Assembly: GCA_963556145.1 (NCBI GenBank)
Contig: OY744461.1
Coordinates: 2,604,001-2,668,000 of the forward strand
DNA: 64,000 nucleotides
Direction: 5' to 3'
Source of the DNA: Hygrocybe punicea
Taxonomy: Eukaryota > Basidiomycota > Agaricomycetes > Agaricales > Hygrophoraceae
Part shown: piece after piece, positions 36,182 through 47,329 of the stretch
How the letters are laid out: every line of letters begins with the position of its first letter
Numbering within the stretch: the first letter of the stretch is position 1
Made by a program: the position numbers and the translations under genes
The notes under the pieces: model-generated
What the model was told of the DNA's origin: nothing
Seen by the model: only the letters and a program-made list of their open reading frames with translations
The model's database searches: none

Positions 36182-37486
36182 CTACGCTGACCCCACAGGC
36201 TTAGGATTATTATTCCGCAGCCACCCCGACCTCGCCTTTACATCGTAGACAGTCTGTATTTGATTGTGGCCTACCCTGTGTGTGCAGAGGCAGTGTGTAC
36301 GGATGCAGATCTCCAAGAGATCTGCTCGTCGTTTGTTGTGCTCAACGGGGAGTGGGACATACAGGCGAGGGAAACTTTGCTTTAATGAATGATTGCCCCA
36401 CTCGGCCGTCTGTCTGTAAGAGAGAAGCTGTCTATCAATGTCCATCCTGTTGATGATAGATCCCTCTGTCCCAATGAGTTCATCCCCAGTCATCAAAGGT
36501 GCCCGAATCTGACCCTCTACAGCATCAGTTCCATGAGGGAATGCTGTATCGGCTACGAGGTAAAATCCAGGGGGAGTCTGATCTCGCAGCTTCTCATAGA
36601 TTGGCTTAGCCACGCGAGAGTCGTGCCAGCTTCCTGGCGCATTCACATTGGCCGCTATAATCAGACCTGTAATGGCTCAATCAGCAATTTGACAAGATAA
36701 ACGAGATCACTCACCCTCTGGCGAAAAAACTAACACCGATGAGACGAAATGGGCTCGCAACCATCCATTGTAAGTGGCATTTTCAATGTCAACATCTCCT
36801 GATGTCTGGACTGGCAGTTTGAGACCATAAATGCTGGTGAATGCTCCTGTGAGCAATGGGTGGCGGCGGCAGATGAGCGCGTTGAGCTGGGCGAAATCAT
36901 CACCTTTTGGCCAGGTGATAGCGGCATCAGGCAGCTCACGGAGGACGCGCAACATGATCGAGAGGCTGAAATCGAGATAGCGAGTGACTGTTGCTGGTAT
37001 GAGCGCAAAAATTTCTTGAAGCGCAATCTCATGTGCTGTTGAGCACAAATAATGGAGTACCAAGCCCAATCCACCTTCAGCATCAAGAGATCGACGACCA
37101 GGATGGGCAGATCCCTCAGGATCCACATCGGTGCGACGAATGGGTGACATGTCCCAAAGTCGTCGGAAACCACCAGCGAGAATGTGATTAAATGTGAGAA
37201 CATCGAAGCCCATGGTCGTTATGAAGCCGGGATCGCTGCAACTGGTGAGGAGACGTTGCCAGGGCGTGTTAAGATGGGGGTTAGGTAGCAAATCGGGTCG
37301 AGTGATGTAAGTCCGAGTCATTTGGCGAAGGTGTCTCCGATGTTCATTGAACATCTCAGCATCCGTTGCCAGTAAAAGCGCAAGTGAGGCTAGCCGGTAT
37401 TCTTCATCGTCCTCTTCCCGATCCACTTCAAGTGCCTGGATAGCATTGTAGGTGTCCTCGTCCATGCGATAGTCGGGATAAGCCAA
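36182..37486 (-). pseudogene. PIF/Harbinger (DDE_Tnp_4-like) transposase, catalytic Asp changed
   Basis: Two exons: 36719-37486 (ATG 37486, MAYPDYRMDED) and from about 36670 to the stop at 36182, with a GT..AG intron of about 50 bp between them. Recognisable blocks: FDVLTFNHILAGGFRRLW, TYNGWLRAHFVSSVLVFS, NAPGSWHDSRVAKPIYEKL, FYLVADTAFPHG and YRQTAEWGNHSLKQSFPRL. The family's catalytic triad is D..D..E. The second Asp (VADTAF) and the Glu (TAEWG) are present, but the first site reads SIYGLKLPVQTS, with TAT (Tyr) where relatives have Asp. The frame is otherwise open, so it looks recently inactivated by a point change. It pairs with DUF6818 at 33626-35150. Confidence 0.8.
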
Positions 37487-38263
37487 ATTTGGAATCTGTG
37501 CACTTGATTATCTTATATTGTTTTGGCTTACGGTTTACTTTCAGGTTATAGATTATCTGAATAAATCGGTGGTGGTGTTGCAAAAACGAAATGATTTTAT
37601 TCCAGATTAAAAGTATGCTTATGGATGTCGGCCCATTATTATTATTGTTATTATTGTTATTGTGAAGACTATTTAATAATTCGAAAGGGGGTTGGTGCCC
37701 CAAATGAAGTAAACAATTTCCGGTGCTTTATATACCTTTATTTGGCGCACGGACCAATTTCGGTAATGCATCAACAAAACGCGTCAACAAACCGTGTCAG
37801 ACAGTCACGTGTCGGTCAACAAACAACGACAATTTGACGGTTAACCAGCAACCAAACGCAAGAACCGCGAGCGGTGGACGGGCATGGTTGCGATTATCTG
37901 CACCCCTCGGTAAGTTTTCTCATTATTATTGTTATCTACTGACTATTTGCAATACCAGGCCCGCCCACAACGACCCCGGCCTCATACGCGCATAACAACG
38001 ACGATGAGGACAAGAACGGCGAACCACGAAATACGAGCGACATACAACGACGACGAAGACGATGGCAAGGACGACGACGATCGACGAGGGTCGCATTGGG
38101 CGTGGGCGGTTCACTCACGCCCTTTGGTGAGTTTTTTCTTATGATGTATATTATTAGATACTGACTACTAGTAGCGCGGGCCAATGCGACGACAGGACCG
38201 CAACCGCAACCCCAGGGACGGCGAGGGCAGGAATAGGGACAAGGAGGACGACGGGGAACGGCA
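37487..38263. other. Low-complexity flank of the Harbinger element
   Basis: Upstream of the transposase start is a TTATTATTATTG run (near 37635). From 37980 there are ACGACGAC-rich exon-like pieces coding DDEDD-type peptides with apparent GT..AG introns. No protein family is recognised. Confidence 0.35.
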
Positions 38264-38399
38264 ATGGGGAGTGGTGCGCCCACCCTCGCTGTCAAGGTAA
38301 GTTTTTTTCTTTTTTTCCATGTTTTTGTTAATATTCACCCAAACTTACACACCAGACCACAGCGAGGCACACAAGGACGACCAGGCGGCGGCACCACAG

Positions 38400-38755
38400 C
38401 AGCAAACGGTAGCGGCAGCACCCCGGCAGTGGCAACAGCAACAGCAACAGCAGCAACAGCAGCAGCAGCAACGCCACGCCACGCCACGCCACGCCACGCC
38501 ACGCCACGCCACGCCAGCAGCAGCAACAGCAGCAGCGCCATGCCAGCGGCAGCAACGATGGCAGCAACGACGGCTGCAGCGAAGGCAATGGCAGCAGCAG
38601 CAACGGCAGCAGCAGCAGTAGCGCCACGGCAATGGCAGCGGCAGCAACAGCAACAGCAACGGCAGCAGCAGCAGCAACAACGCCAACGCGACGGCAGCAG
38701 CTGCAGCAGCAACATCGGCGGCGGCAACGGCAGCAGCAGCAACGGCCACAGCAGT
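38400..38755. repeat. (CAG)n-rich low-complexity tract with CGCCA/CGCCACGCC array
   Basis: Dense CAG/GCA/ACG triplets across about 350 bp with a perfect CCACG pentamer array at about 38470-38515. All six frames stay open because of composition, yielding poly-Gln, poly-Ala or poly-Cys, so no gene is called. Confidence 0.8.
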
Positions 38756-38999
38756 GAGTATTGTCCCTCCCCCTGCTATTCACCCTCCCCCTCTCCCTTT
38801 CTTTCCCCCTCTTCCCCCTCTCTTCCCCCCCTCTCCCCCTTCTTTCCCTCTTCTCTTGACTCCCTTCCACTCCCCATTTTTCCTCTACATTGTTATTACA
38901 TTAGTGTAGTTATGACCTGTAAATAGCATTTAATTTATTTGTTATCACATTTTGAAGATGGATGAGGAATTTTTATGATCAAATAATATGCAGATATCT

Positions 39000-39421
39000 A
39001 GTCACATTTTGAAACTATTTGTGTTGTTAGCTCACTTGTGAACAGACTGCAGAAAATAATATTATCTACTAGAGTGGTATTCATACAGAAAATAGTACAT
39101 ATAGAAATTACAAATATTTTGGCCTTTATTGTTTTCATTATTGTGAACCTGTATTTAGAAAAGAGACAATGATAAAGATATTTACAATTTCTAGACCCAT
39201 ATCTATGGCTTTTATTGTGGGGGCAGAATTGTAGACTATTTGATTGCCAGATAATCGGGACCTGGCTTGTGCCTGAATCATCTCAAGACCAGAAGATCTG
39301 TCTGACAATAAGTTCCACAGATATCCAGCCAGAAAATCCTATACATTTGGGTCTTTTTCTTTTTCTGAATACATGTACACAATAATGAAAACAATAAAGC
39401 AAATAGTTTTAAAATGTGACT
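39000..39421. repeat. Degenerate foldback repeat
   Basis: Two nested pairs are inverted: 39000-39022 with 39398-39421 (TCACATTTTGAAACTATTTG type), and about 39123-39163 with 39350-39397 (CTTTATTGTTTTCATTATTG). It looks like an old MITE. Confidence 0.55.
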
Positions 39422-39589
39422 GGATATTTGCGCATTATTTATCACAAAAAAAACTTGTCTGTCTCCTGTGACAGGCAGTTTGGAGTTCATCTGTTTTTAA
39501 TCATCCTTAAGCACCTAGTGAACAGTCTTTCAATTTTTGTGAGCAGACATTTTGAAACTATTTATGTTGTTGTCCTGTGAAAATATTCC

Positions 39590-40198
39590 AGAGCCAAATC
39601 AGAATCTCCAACAAATATTTTGGGGTTTGTGGAATCAGTGTATCCAACAAAAGAATCACAACCAGACTACATTTATGTGGACAAAGCTTGCATGTTGCTC
39701 AGAACCAGTATTGCAAATGAAAGCTGGAATATCTGGAAGGAAACAACATGATTTATTATTGATTCCTACCACCATGTCAACAACAGGACAGCAGACTACC
39801 TTTATTGTAAATGGTGCAATCCTGCTCCATTGAAAGGATCTGCTCCAAATCTGGTTATTGTAGAACATGATAGGCAAGGAAGACTTTATTACAAACATGC
39901 TTTTAATACCCAAGTGAGTATTAGATGATTTCTTTTTAACTTGTATTGAAATTGATGATATTAATAGGCATGTGAGCAACTGAATGCATGGCTGGGTGGA
40001 TTTGAACCTATTCTCAAAAGAATGCTTCCCTGTAATTTTGACTGGTTTTTACATGCAATGTTGTTTCTTCATACAGAATGTGTCATCAACAAGCAAAACT
40101 CAAAAGGTGCTCAGAAGAATGAAGATGAAGATGAAGATGAGGATGAGGATGGAGATGAGGATAAGGACTATGGAATTGATATTGACAGAGATGACTGA
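39590..40198 (+). pseudogene. KDZ-associated (CxC-type) transposase C-terminal remnant
   Basis: The C-terminal exons of a KDZ-related protein are legible: FIIDSYHHVNNRTADYLYC, KWCNPAPLKGSAPNLVIVEH, LYYKHAFNTQ, a GT..AG intron (about 39914-39969), then ACEQLNAWLGGFEPILKRM and NFDWFLHAMLFLHTE. It ends in an Asp/Glu tail and TGA 40196-40198. In mushrooms this block is the tail of a Cys-cluster protein linked to KDZ transposases. Everything upstream is missing or unrecognisable. It lies just inside the right end of the 8.4-kb element and is probably its own former transposase. Confidence 0.6.
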
Positions 40199-40445
40199 AC
40201 ATTGGAACACTTGATGGCATTGTTCTCTATAATATATATAAGCAATCAAGCTGAATAGTCATTAAATCAACTGATTCTAGTTCCAGTCTTAAAGTTGTAT
40301 TAGCTTCAATATCATTGAAAATATATAAAGCAAGCCCAATAAAAGGCTTTCATGCTTTACATTGAGCTATGTATGACATTGAGATGTAACCAACTTAAAA
40401 AGTGAGTCACATAACAGCAATATGGTTAAGAAAAGCCGAGTTGTG

Positions 40446-40965
40446 TTAGGGATTCCCTAGGGACTCTCTCGGGACAACTTGAATAAAAATCTTGAGCTAA
40501 CAAGCTAAATCAAAGGTTTTGAAGCTTTGAATTGAACTGTAACAAAATAATGGTAACAATGTGAATAGTGATTGAGATATAAGCAAAATGGTTGAGAAAA
40601 GCCGAGTTTTTTAGGGATTCCCTAGGGACTCCCTGGGGACAAGTTGAATAAAAATCTGGAGCTAACAAGCCAAATCAAAGGCTTTGAAGCTTTGAATTGA
40701 ACTGTAACAACAAAATGGTAACAACTTGAATAGTGATTGAGGTATAAGCAAAATGGTTATGAAAAGCCGAGTTTTTTAGGGAGTCCCTAGGAAGTCCCTA
40801 GGGACCACTACAAACACTTAAAATTTGATGAAATTGGGATTTTCAGATGGAGTCCCTAGGGAATCCCTAGGGACTCCCTAGGTCATGTTGGATAGAATGT
40901 AGTCCCTAGGTGGTCCCTAGGGATTCCCTACCATCCCTAGGGAGTCCCTAGGGAGTGGGTAGGAA
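40446..40965. repeat. Right subterminal TCCCTAGGGA repeats with a ~130-bp tandem unit
   Basis: TCCCTAGGGA decamers and variants recur to the element end. Between them a unit containing GAAAAGCCGAG, then (T)TAGGGATTCCCTAGGGACTC, then AAATCAAAGG(T/C)TTTGAAGCTT is repeated about three times (near 40430, 40600 and 40760). Confidence 0.8.
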
Positions 40966-40998
40966 CACGTGGTAGAGTGAAAAGTACTGGCTCGAGGG

Positions 40999-42209
40999 GC
41001 ATATTCCATCATTGTGACGTCAGCAAGGCTCAGCCTTCTTTTTTGTGTCAGATCGTCCACGATTGGTTGAAGTTCGGACGTCCCGTCGCTGCTGGGGTGA
41101 AGAATTAATGTATCCTGTGCCAAAATCCGAAAGGTAGGAGCGTTCCCAGTGGGTGAAGCAAGAGAAATCGCTGAGGAGGAGGTCGCGGCGGGAGGCGACT
41201 TCGGTGCATATGTTCTTGTCGAGAAGGATGACGCGATCGTGAACGGATGTGTGGGCGCTGTTGAAGAGTTCGAGGACATAGTGTTGGTAGACCTTGAGCT
41301 CGCGATCGCGGTGTGGGAAAACCAAGAGAGTGGCCTCAGAGGCTTTTCCCCAGGTGATGACCCACTCTCCGAGTGTTTTGACATTCCTGATTGGGTCGGA
41401 TGTACCAAATCGAAGCTCAACACCGTCGGCGATTCTTTGAGTCATCCGTGTGTCATGAGAGACGGAGTGGTGACTGGTGATAACCTTGTCGAGGTTGATG
41501 GCTTGGCCTTTGATGAGAGCGGCCCATTCCGACTCAGGGAAGGAGATGTGGCTGGTAGAGTTAAGTAATGAGCTGAGGACATACTTTGGGTCTTTGGGTC
41601 TTTGGTGAACTTGAGTAAAAGTGCACGTGTTTTGGCAAGTTCTGCGCTGAGAACGGCATCTGCGATGACGTTTGACACGACCCAAGGAAGGGTGGCGTTG
41701 TCGACTTTGCGACACTTCCACATGGTGTCGAGTTCGGGAGAGGATCAGTGGGAGTCATCCGGTCAAGCAGGGATGGTCGCACCTGCGGGTTCCAGAAAAT
41801 CCGATGTTGGTATGGCCTGCAAAGGATTGGGTATGAGTGGCACGATCTGAAAAGGAAATTGTCCAAGGTTTTCGAGAATCTCAAGATAGGAAGCAAGCGC
41901 GGCGCTCCCAGGACTGCTGAAGTCTCTGGAACCTGGGATTGCATCCGTGAGAGCAAGGAAGGCCCCGGATTTTGTTTGAGAGCCTTTTCGAAAACAGTCG
42001 AGGATCGTTTCACATTCTCTTGTGACATCCGAGCGGGCAACAGACCCGAAAGCTCCTGAGTTTCCAGTTGCATTCGATGGAGGAGGGATGGCCTGTCCTT
42101 CGCGAATCCAATTAGCAACTGTTTGAGACTCTGAGCTTGATGCTTGCGTGTACGTGTCAGCTGAGAGCCCCCTTCCGGAAGACCCTGGATCGCTATCATT
42201 GAATGTCAT
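40999..42209 (-). pseudogene. Retroelement gag-like ORF, N-terminal part
   Basis: Minus strand, probable start ATG 42209 (MTFNDSDPGSSGRGL). The first part reads SETVANWIREGQ-like sequence and AALASYLEILENLGQ. Then, in a shifted frame, come DPKYVLSSLLNSTSHISFPE, WAALIKGQAINLDKVIT, VKTLGEWVITWGKASEATLL and a Lys-rich tail. Just before the element end it reads NDGIC after a TGA, where the insertion splits a Cys/His zinc knuckle completed at 32560-32584. So gag, knuckle and reverse transcriptase of one element span 42.2 to 25.4 kb. Frameshift near 41600 and stop near 41029: inactive. Confidence 0.65.
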
Positions 42210-43477
42210 AAAGATGTTGATGGATTTATTCAAATAGTGAACTTGAGAGAAATTAAAAAATATATTTAACTCTGGGTGAGGCAATGTCGTGGTGATGAGG
42301 AGGGTGTCCTGAGACAACTCCTATTATAAATCCTCACCCAAGATAGGAGGTGCGGATATGCCTACGGTGAGGGATACGGCAAGACAATCTGGAGAAGGCA
42401 CACGGAGGAAATGGCTGAGACTCGTCTATTAGACTTGAGTAAAATTATTTTTTAAACTCGATTTATCCACCCTTTGCGAGACAGTTAAATTTTCTATAAT
42501 CATTATGGAGCCCTTAAAACCTTTTTGACGGTCATATCTTGTGCAACCAGATCTTACCGAGGGTTGCCCACTTCAAGCGATTTTGCAAGAGTTTTATACA
42601 CGAAGTTCAAATTTATGGCCGGCATATAAAGAATTGTAGAGGGATAAAAAGGTGTCATACTTCCGCAAACAGTGGATGACCAAACAATGAAAATCGCTGA
42701 TGGATGTGCGGTTGCGACCGGACTCGAAAACGATCCGGTCACCCATGACAGATTTAAGGGATGGGTCACATTCGGCCCCAGGGCTTGAACTCGACCGGAG
42801 ACCCCGGACACCCTATGATCGTGGATCTCATTGATCTCCCCCACATTAAACGCGCGTGCACAGGCCCCAACCGCCAACTCGACGACAACGCGAGTCGGGA
42901 TAATGAAAGCTCTCCTTCCCCCCCAAAACCAAGCTGGGGGAGCGAGACTGGGAAAAAAGGACTGGTGGCTCACTGGCCCCTTGGGGGTACACTCAGAGCG
43001 GCCAAACAAAGCCCAGGCTGAACCGTGACAGGGCTTCTAATTGGGAAAGGTACGCGAACTCACCTGTCGTGGCCTTCAGAGTCACCTCTGACCATTATTT
43101 GATCCTTTCTGCCTCAACAGGAGGTGGTTGGAGCTGAGAATTTCTGCGTGAGAAGGAGGGGGGAGAGAGAGAGAGAGCAGGAACTTGGGACAATGACACG
43201 ACGATTGGGAGTGAGCAGAGAATTCTGAGGATCCCCGACAACGCTAACACGCTTCGAATTTGATCAATTTAGGCAACTGATTGTTCCGAGAGCTGCCAGG
43301 ACTGTCTTGTGAGTGTCTTTTCCTCAGCGAAATCCCTTGTTGAACTCATGAAATTTCCCAGTGAAAACTTGAGCGCAGGCCCCGCAGGGCGAAAAAAAAA
43401 ACGATCCAGTCCAGCCACAAGACATCCCAAATTGACCGCCCTTCCCGCAGCCATCCGAGTTCTTCTCCCTCTGCCAT
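42210..43477. other. Region upstream of the cyclin gene; no clear gene
   Basis: 42210-42450 should be the 5' leader of the retroelement. 42720-43030 has open frames on both strands and reads like low-complexity host or transposon DNA; I recognise nothing. 43160-43190 is a short (GA)n run. Confidence 0.35.
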
Positions 43478-44766
43478 ATGTCCCTTCCCTCTGCCTCTCT
43501 CGATCTCTCCCCTCTCGATCACCCTACTCTGCCTTCACCTCTCCCCTCTCGGTTGCCTCTGGTGTCTTACTTGAATACCCCAGCATCTTCTGCCTCCTCT
43601 TCACCCCTCTCTACCACATCTCTGTGCGAAATCGATCCCCAAAGCAAGTTCGTCTTTCTTCCACACCGAAATGTAGTCGACTCCGCGACTCTCAAAAGAA
43701 TAAATGTCCTTGGATTGGTCAGTGAGTTTTCTTTTCAATTTTCGCAATCCACGAAATATCTGCCCCAAGGCATTTTGCTAATTTGAATGGCAATGTTGCA
43801 GATCAAACAGTCAAATCACTATGCGAAATATGGCCTGCCCAAGATATCCCAAATGTCTTCTTACTGTCATCCCAGGCTTCGGAGACTGTCGCCTTGGCCG
43901 GCGATTCAGTATTGCCCATACGGTTTCCATCACCCACGAAATACTCAACTCCCTTCTCCAATCTCTCCACTGACACAGCGCTCTCCTGTCTCGCCTCCAT
44001 CTCTCGCCTCCCACCACATCCCTATCCAGTTGACCAAACAGTGACCAAAGTGCGTCAAGCAACCAATCTCGCAGTAATCTGGTCCTGATCAAGGGCTTTG
44101 TGCATGAGGTGCTCTGGCGCTCATGCACATCTGGAAGTGTCCTACAGACAGCTTTATGTTACCTGGAAGATATCCGTTCCAAGGTCCCCGATTTGGTCCG
44201 ACACGAGCAGATGGGCGACGGTATCAAGAGAGAGCTTCAGTTGGCTGATCGTATCGCTCAGGGTGAGGTTGACATGTTTCTTGACGCTGTCGGCAGCTCA
44301 GACCCCCAGCTCAGACCCCCATGATGAACCATATGTGGCAGAAAAGGATGATTCATGCTCGTCGTCAAATCTACAAACTCACCTGACCTCACAAGACTCT
44401 TCCAGGCGACCTAAAGTGCATAGTCCACCACTACCGCCACTCCCTCCATTACCCTTCTTAGCTTATCTCATCCTCGTGTCAAAATTCACGCAGGTCAAGT
44501 GCTATTCAAATCGAGCATGGGCGAAACTGTCCGGTCTTCCTCCTCACGAAATCGGACAATGCGAGTGGGCCCTGGGCGATGCTCTCAAGTGGCAGCTTTG
44601 GGTTGGAAAAACACCACTACCATTGCCGGCGGCCTCCACATCAACACCGAACGTCATCCTACAGACAGCTTTATGTTATCTGGAAGCTATCCATTTCAAG
44701 GTCCCCGATTTGGTGCAATGTGAGCAGATAGGCGATGGTATCATGGGGGGAGGTGGAGTTGGCTGA
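43478..44766 (+). pseudogene. Pho85-type (PCL-like) cyclin, frameshifted
   Basis: Exon 1 from ATG 43478 (MSLPSASLDLSPLDHPT, later SLCEIDPQSKFVFLPHRNVV) splices in frame to an exon at 43801 (QTVKSLCEIWPAQDIPNVFL). The cyclin box then appears in another frame: LVLIKGFVHEVLWRSCTSGS, VLQTALCYLEDIRSKVPDLV, and, further on in the original frame, LVSKFTQVKCYSNRAWAKLS and GLPPHEIGQCEWALGDALKW. This set is typical of Pho85 cyclins, which activate a phosphate- and growth-linked kinase. Frameshifts near 44060 and 44300 and a duplicated 3' segment argue for a pseudogene. Confidence 0.7.
44145..44387 (+). repeat. Cyclin internal segment, copy 1 of a direct duplication
   Basis: Starts CCTACAGACAGCTTTATGTT and ends near CAAACTCAC. 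The same stretch recurs at 44654-44899 with substitutions. Confidence 0.8.
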
Positions 44767-44899
44767 TCGTATCACTCAAAGGTGAGGTGGACATAAATAC
44801 CAGTGTGGTTCTGACTCTGTCGGCAGCTCAGATCCCCATAACAAACCATATATGGTGAAAAAGGATGATTCGTGCTCGTCGTCGAATCCACAAGCTCAC
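44654..44899 (+). repeat. Cyclin internal segment, copy 2 of a direct duplication
   Basis: Follows the end of the cyclin box and repeats codons for VLQTALCYLE..KVPDLV, ending in CAAGCTCAC. It is more diverged and has stops. Confidence 0.8.
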
Positions 44900-45028
44900 A
44901 CAACTCTTCCTGTATTGTAACTTGTAATAATACATGAACATTTGCTGTGGTCAAGGGTCAAGGGTTGTGTGGTGACATGTGACTGTGACAAACTTGTTCT
45001 TTGTCTCTGACCATGACATTGCCTGTCT

Positions 45029-46545
45029 ATGCTTTCAAGATCAAAGTTTCCTGGAGTCTACCAGGCTCTCAATCCTCCAAATGCACGAGATAGACCAGAA
45101 GAACTGGAAATCACCGATGACTTGGAAGGGGAACAAGAGACCCAGCTCGACACCACTCTTGAAAATGAAGATGGTGACACCCACATGTCAGATATGCAGG
45201 ATGCCCTCCTCCAAGCTTCTAAAGGTGTGACCGAGAAGACTGATAGCGAGTATCAGAGGTGGGAGGATCCAATTACATGATTGTTCTTTTGTCTCAGTAG
45301 GCTGAGCAGGCTATACAATGTACAGGCTTATGAAACAATGTGAAAGTTTCCTGCATACCAATGGCTTTATCAAGGAGGATGAGTCATTTTTCTCCTCACA
45401 ACCAAGCCAAGACGGTCCATGGTTCATTGCATCCTGGATTATGAACCAGTAAGATGCAATTAAATAAGACTAATTGTGCATACTGATTATGTTCCTGTAT
45501 TTTTTATATCTAGGTGTGATGAGATTCTCCTTGATGGATCAAGAAGGCCAGCCACAGATGAACGCAACACATATTCATATGCTCAGAAAATGCGTGCAGC
45601 TATGACATATGCTTTTGGTCGTCTTCATAGGCTTGGAACAATGTCATGGCATGAAAGTGGAAGTTCTGGAAGAATGGTTGGGAACCCATCTGTGTCCAAT
45701 GTAGTGTCAAGCTATATGGTAGGCCTGCAAAGGAGAAAGGTGAGTCAAGATCATTATTTATGTTGGTATACAAGTGTTGAATTACACAACTAAGGTTCAA
45801 GCAGGAGAGACATCCATGAGTGCACGTGCTATCACATCAGTGAGTTGGATTTTCTCTGGGATAATTCAAGCACTGATTTATTTGCTTTCTTTCAGGCAAT
45901 GCTCAAGAAATTATATGTCTTCAATCACCAAAGCAATATCTGGGCTATCAAGAATTATGCTGCAGGCTCTCACTCCCAGAAACAAAACCCTTCAAGTATT
46001 CATGAATGGGGTGGTGGACGAACCTGCCATTTATTACAAGCTGCCTACACAGTTGCATTTCTATGCTTATTGCATGTTGATGAAGTGCTGAAGATCCAGG
46101 CACATGACATTGAGATCCTCTCTGCAACATGTTATAAGCTCACTTTGCCTTTTCGCAAGACTGACCAATTTGGAGGTACAGTTATGTTTGTGGATAAGAA
46201 TGTCATTTTGCTTACCCCTGCTACATTTCAGAAATTCAACCATTTGTTCTGCATGCATTATCTGAAGCAGAAGCACATCTTTGCCCTGTTTGTGCCCTTG
46301 CAGAGTGGTTGAAAGTATCCAGGATCAACAAAGGTTATCTCTTTCGAAAGATGGCTTCAGGTGATCGCATTGCAGATACAAACACTCCAATGGTATGCAA
46401 TATTCACTGTAATAGTCATGTTTAACTGCTCAAATTCTGGATGAACAGACCTCAGAACAGTTCCTAGAATTGTTCAGGAACAACCTACTTGATATTGGTG
46501 TTGACCCTTATCCCTATGGAACTCACTCATTCAGGTGTGGTGGAC
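45029..46545 (+). pseudogene. Tyrosine recombinase (Crypton-like), C-terminus lost
   Basis: Exon blocks: PEELEITDDLEGEQE (acidic), MKQCESFLHTNGFIKEDESF, CDEILLDGSRRPATDERNT, MRAAMTYAFGRLHRLGTMSW, the core HEWGGGRTCHLLQAAYTVAF, LHVDEVLKIQAHDIEI, YLFRKMASGDRIADTN, and last TSEQFLELFRNNLLDIGVDP with THSFRCGG. Introns have GT..AG ends (for example 45450-45513). In related fungal recombinases the first catalytic Arg lies in LLRVDEVLK; here it is His. The HxxR box (HSFR) is present, and the catalytic Tyr region is missing because unrelated sequence starts at about 46545 (CACTTCAGGC). Inactive. Confidence 0.7.
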
Positions 46546-46629
46546 ACTTCAGGCTACCCCCAAACCTGAACAACTAGTTTCAACTCACCTCTAGTACTGA
46601 ACCATCTACATGTTGGTAAAAGTACTGGG

Positions 46630-46785
46630 CAGCCCTGGGATGATGCATTGGGACGTCCCATTGTCCCTGGTCCGGTATATGGGATGGCCCATGGGATGAC
46701 ATTTGATGTTGTAGGATGTCCCATGGGACATGGGACATCCCTAACAGAGGGGGTGTCTGGGGTCATTTGGGATGTCCCTTCTCTA
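46630..46785. repeat. GGGA(C/T)(A/G)TCCC palindrome cluster, upstream part
   Basis: Several palindromic decamers such as GGGACGTCCC, GGGATGTCCC and GGGACATCCC in 150 bp. They belong with the dense array at 47330-47860. Confidence 0.7.
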
Positions 46786-47329
46786 GGTATTTAATAGAAA
46801 ACTCAGAGTGAGGATAGCATCTAGTTATAAATTTCAAGGCCTTGTCATGGCCACTATAGGTACCATGGGTGCTATAGCATAGTATAAGATTGTACAGGCT
46901 TATTCTTTTGAGAGTCACAGAGCTGATTGTCCTTCAAGGTCAGTGGCAGGGAGTGGAGATGAGGCAGTTGTTTCCATATATAAAGACAGAAGGAGTGGGA
47001 GAGGAAAAGTGCTGGAGATGTTGGGTAATGAGATGGGAAACAGGAGGAGGATTGAATGTGTGCTTCTAGAAAACCAATCACTTGTGCATGTGGCCGGCTG
47101 AAGCTTGTAGGGGAGTGAGTGAGCAGAGCATACATAAAAGACAAAGATCAGTGGGTCTAGGAGAGGCTGGACTGAAAATTAAACAAGTGTATTATGAAGA
47201 GGATTTGAGCAGGATATGAGTTGTTATTACATTGTTGGGTATGCAGGCAATTGCTGACTGGGATGCAGATGCAGAGGAGAGATCTGAAATCAGAGTGTGT
47301 CTTGAGGAAAGTGGACTTGGGTAAGGAGA

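Larger units (their letters stand above)
32585..40989. mobile_element. 8405-bp TIR element with 9-bp target duplication and CCTAGGGA subterminal repeats
   Basis: The ends are inverted: 32585 GAGCTCTTTACACTCTACCA and the complement of 40989 CAGTACTTTTCACTCTACCA, both running on through CACGTGTTCCTACCC into CCTAGGGA repeats. The direct repeat GCTCGAGGG flanks it (32576-32584, 40990-40998). Removing the element and one copy rebuilds the zinc-knuckle reading frame of the host retroelement. Its right part holds a KDZ-like C-terminal remnant; its left part holds a PIF/Harbinger pair that presumably inserted later. Confidence 0.8.

Noticed and set aside
38264..38926. Several long frames on both strands in the CAG tract
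   Set aside because: They arise from triplet repeats without stops; poly-Gln, poly-Ala and poly-Cys versions appear on both strands.
42554..43021. Paired open frames on opposite strands upstream of the cyclin
   Set aside because: Neither shows a family pattern or exon structure; no basis to choose either as a gene.
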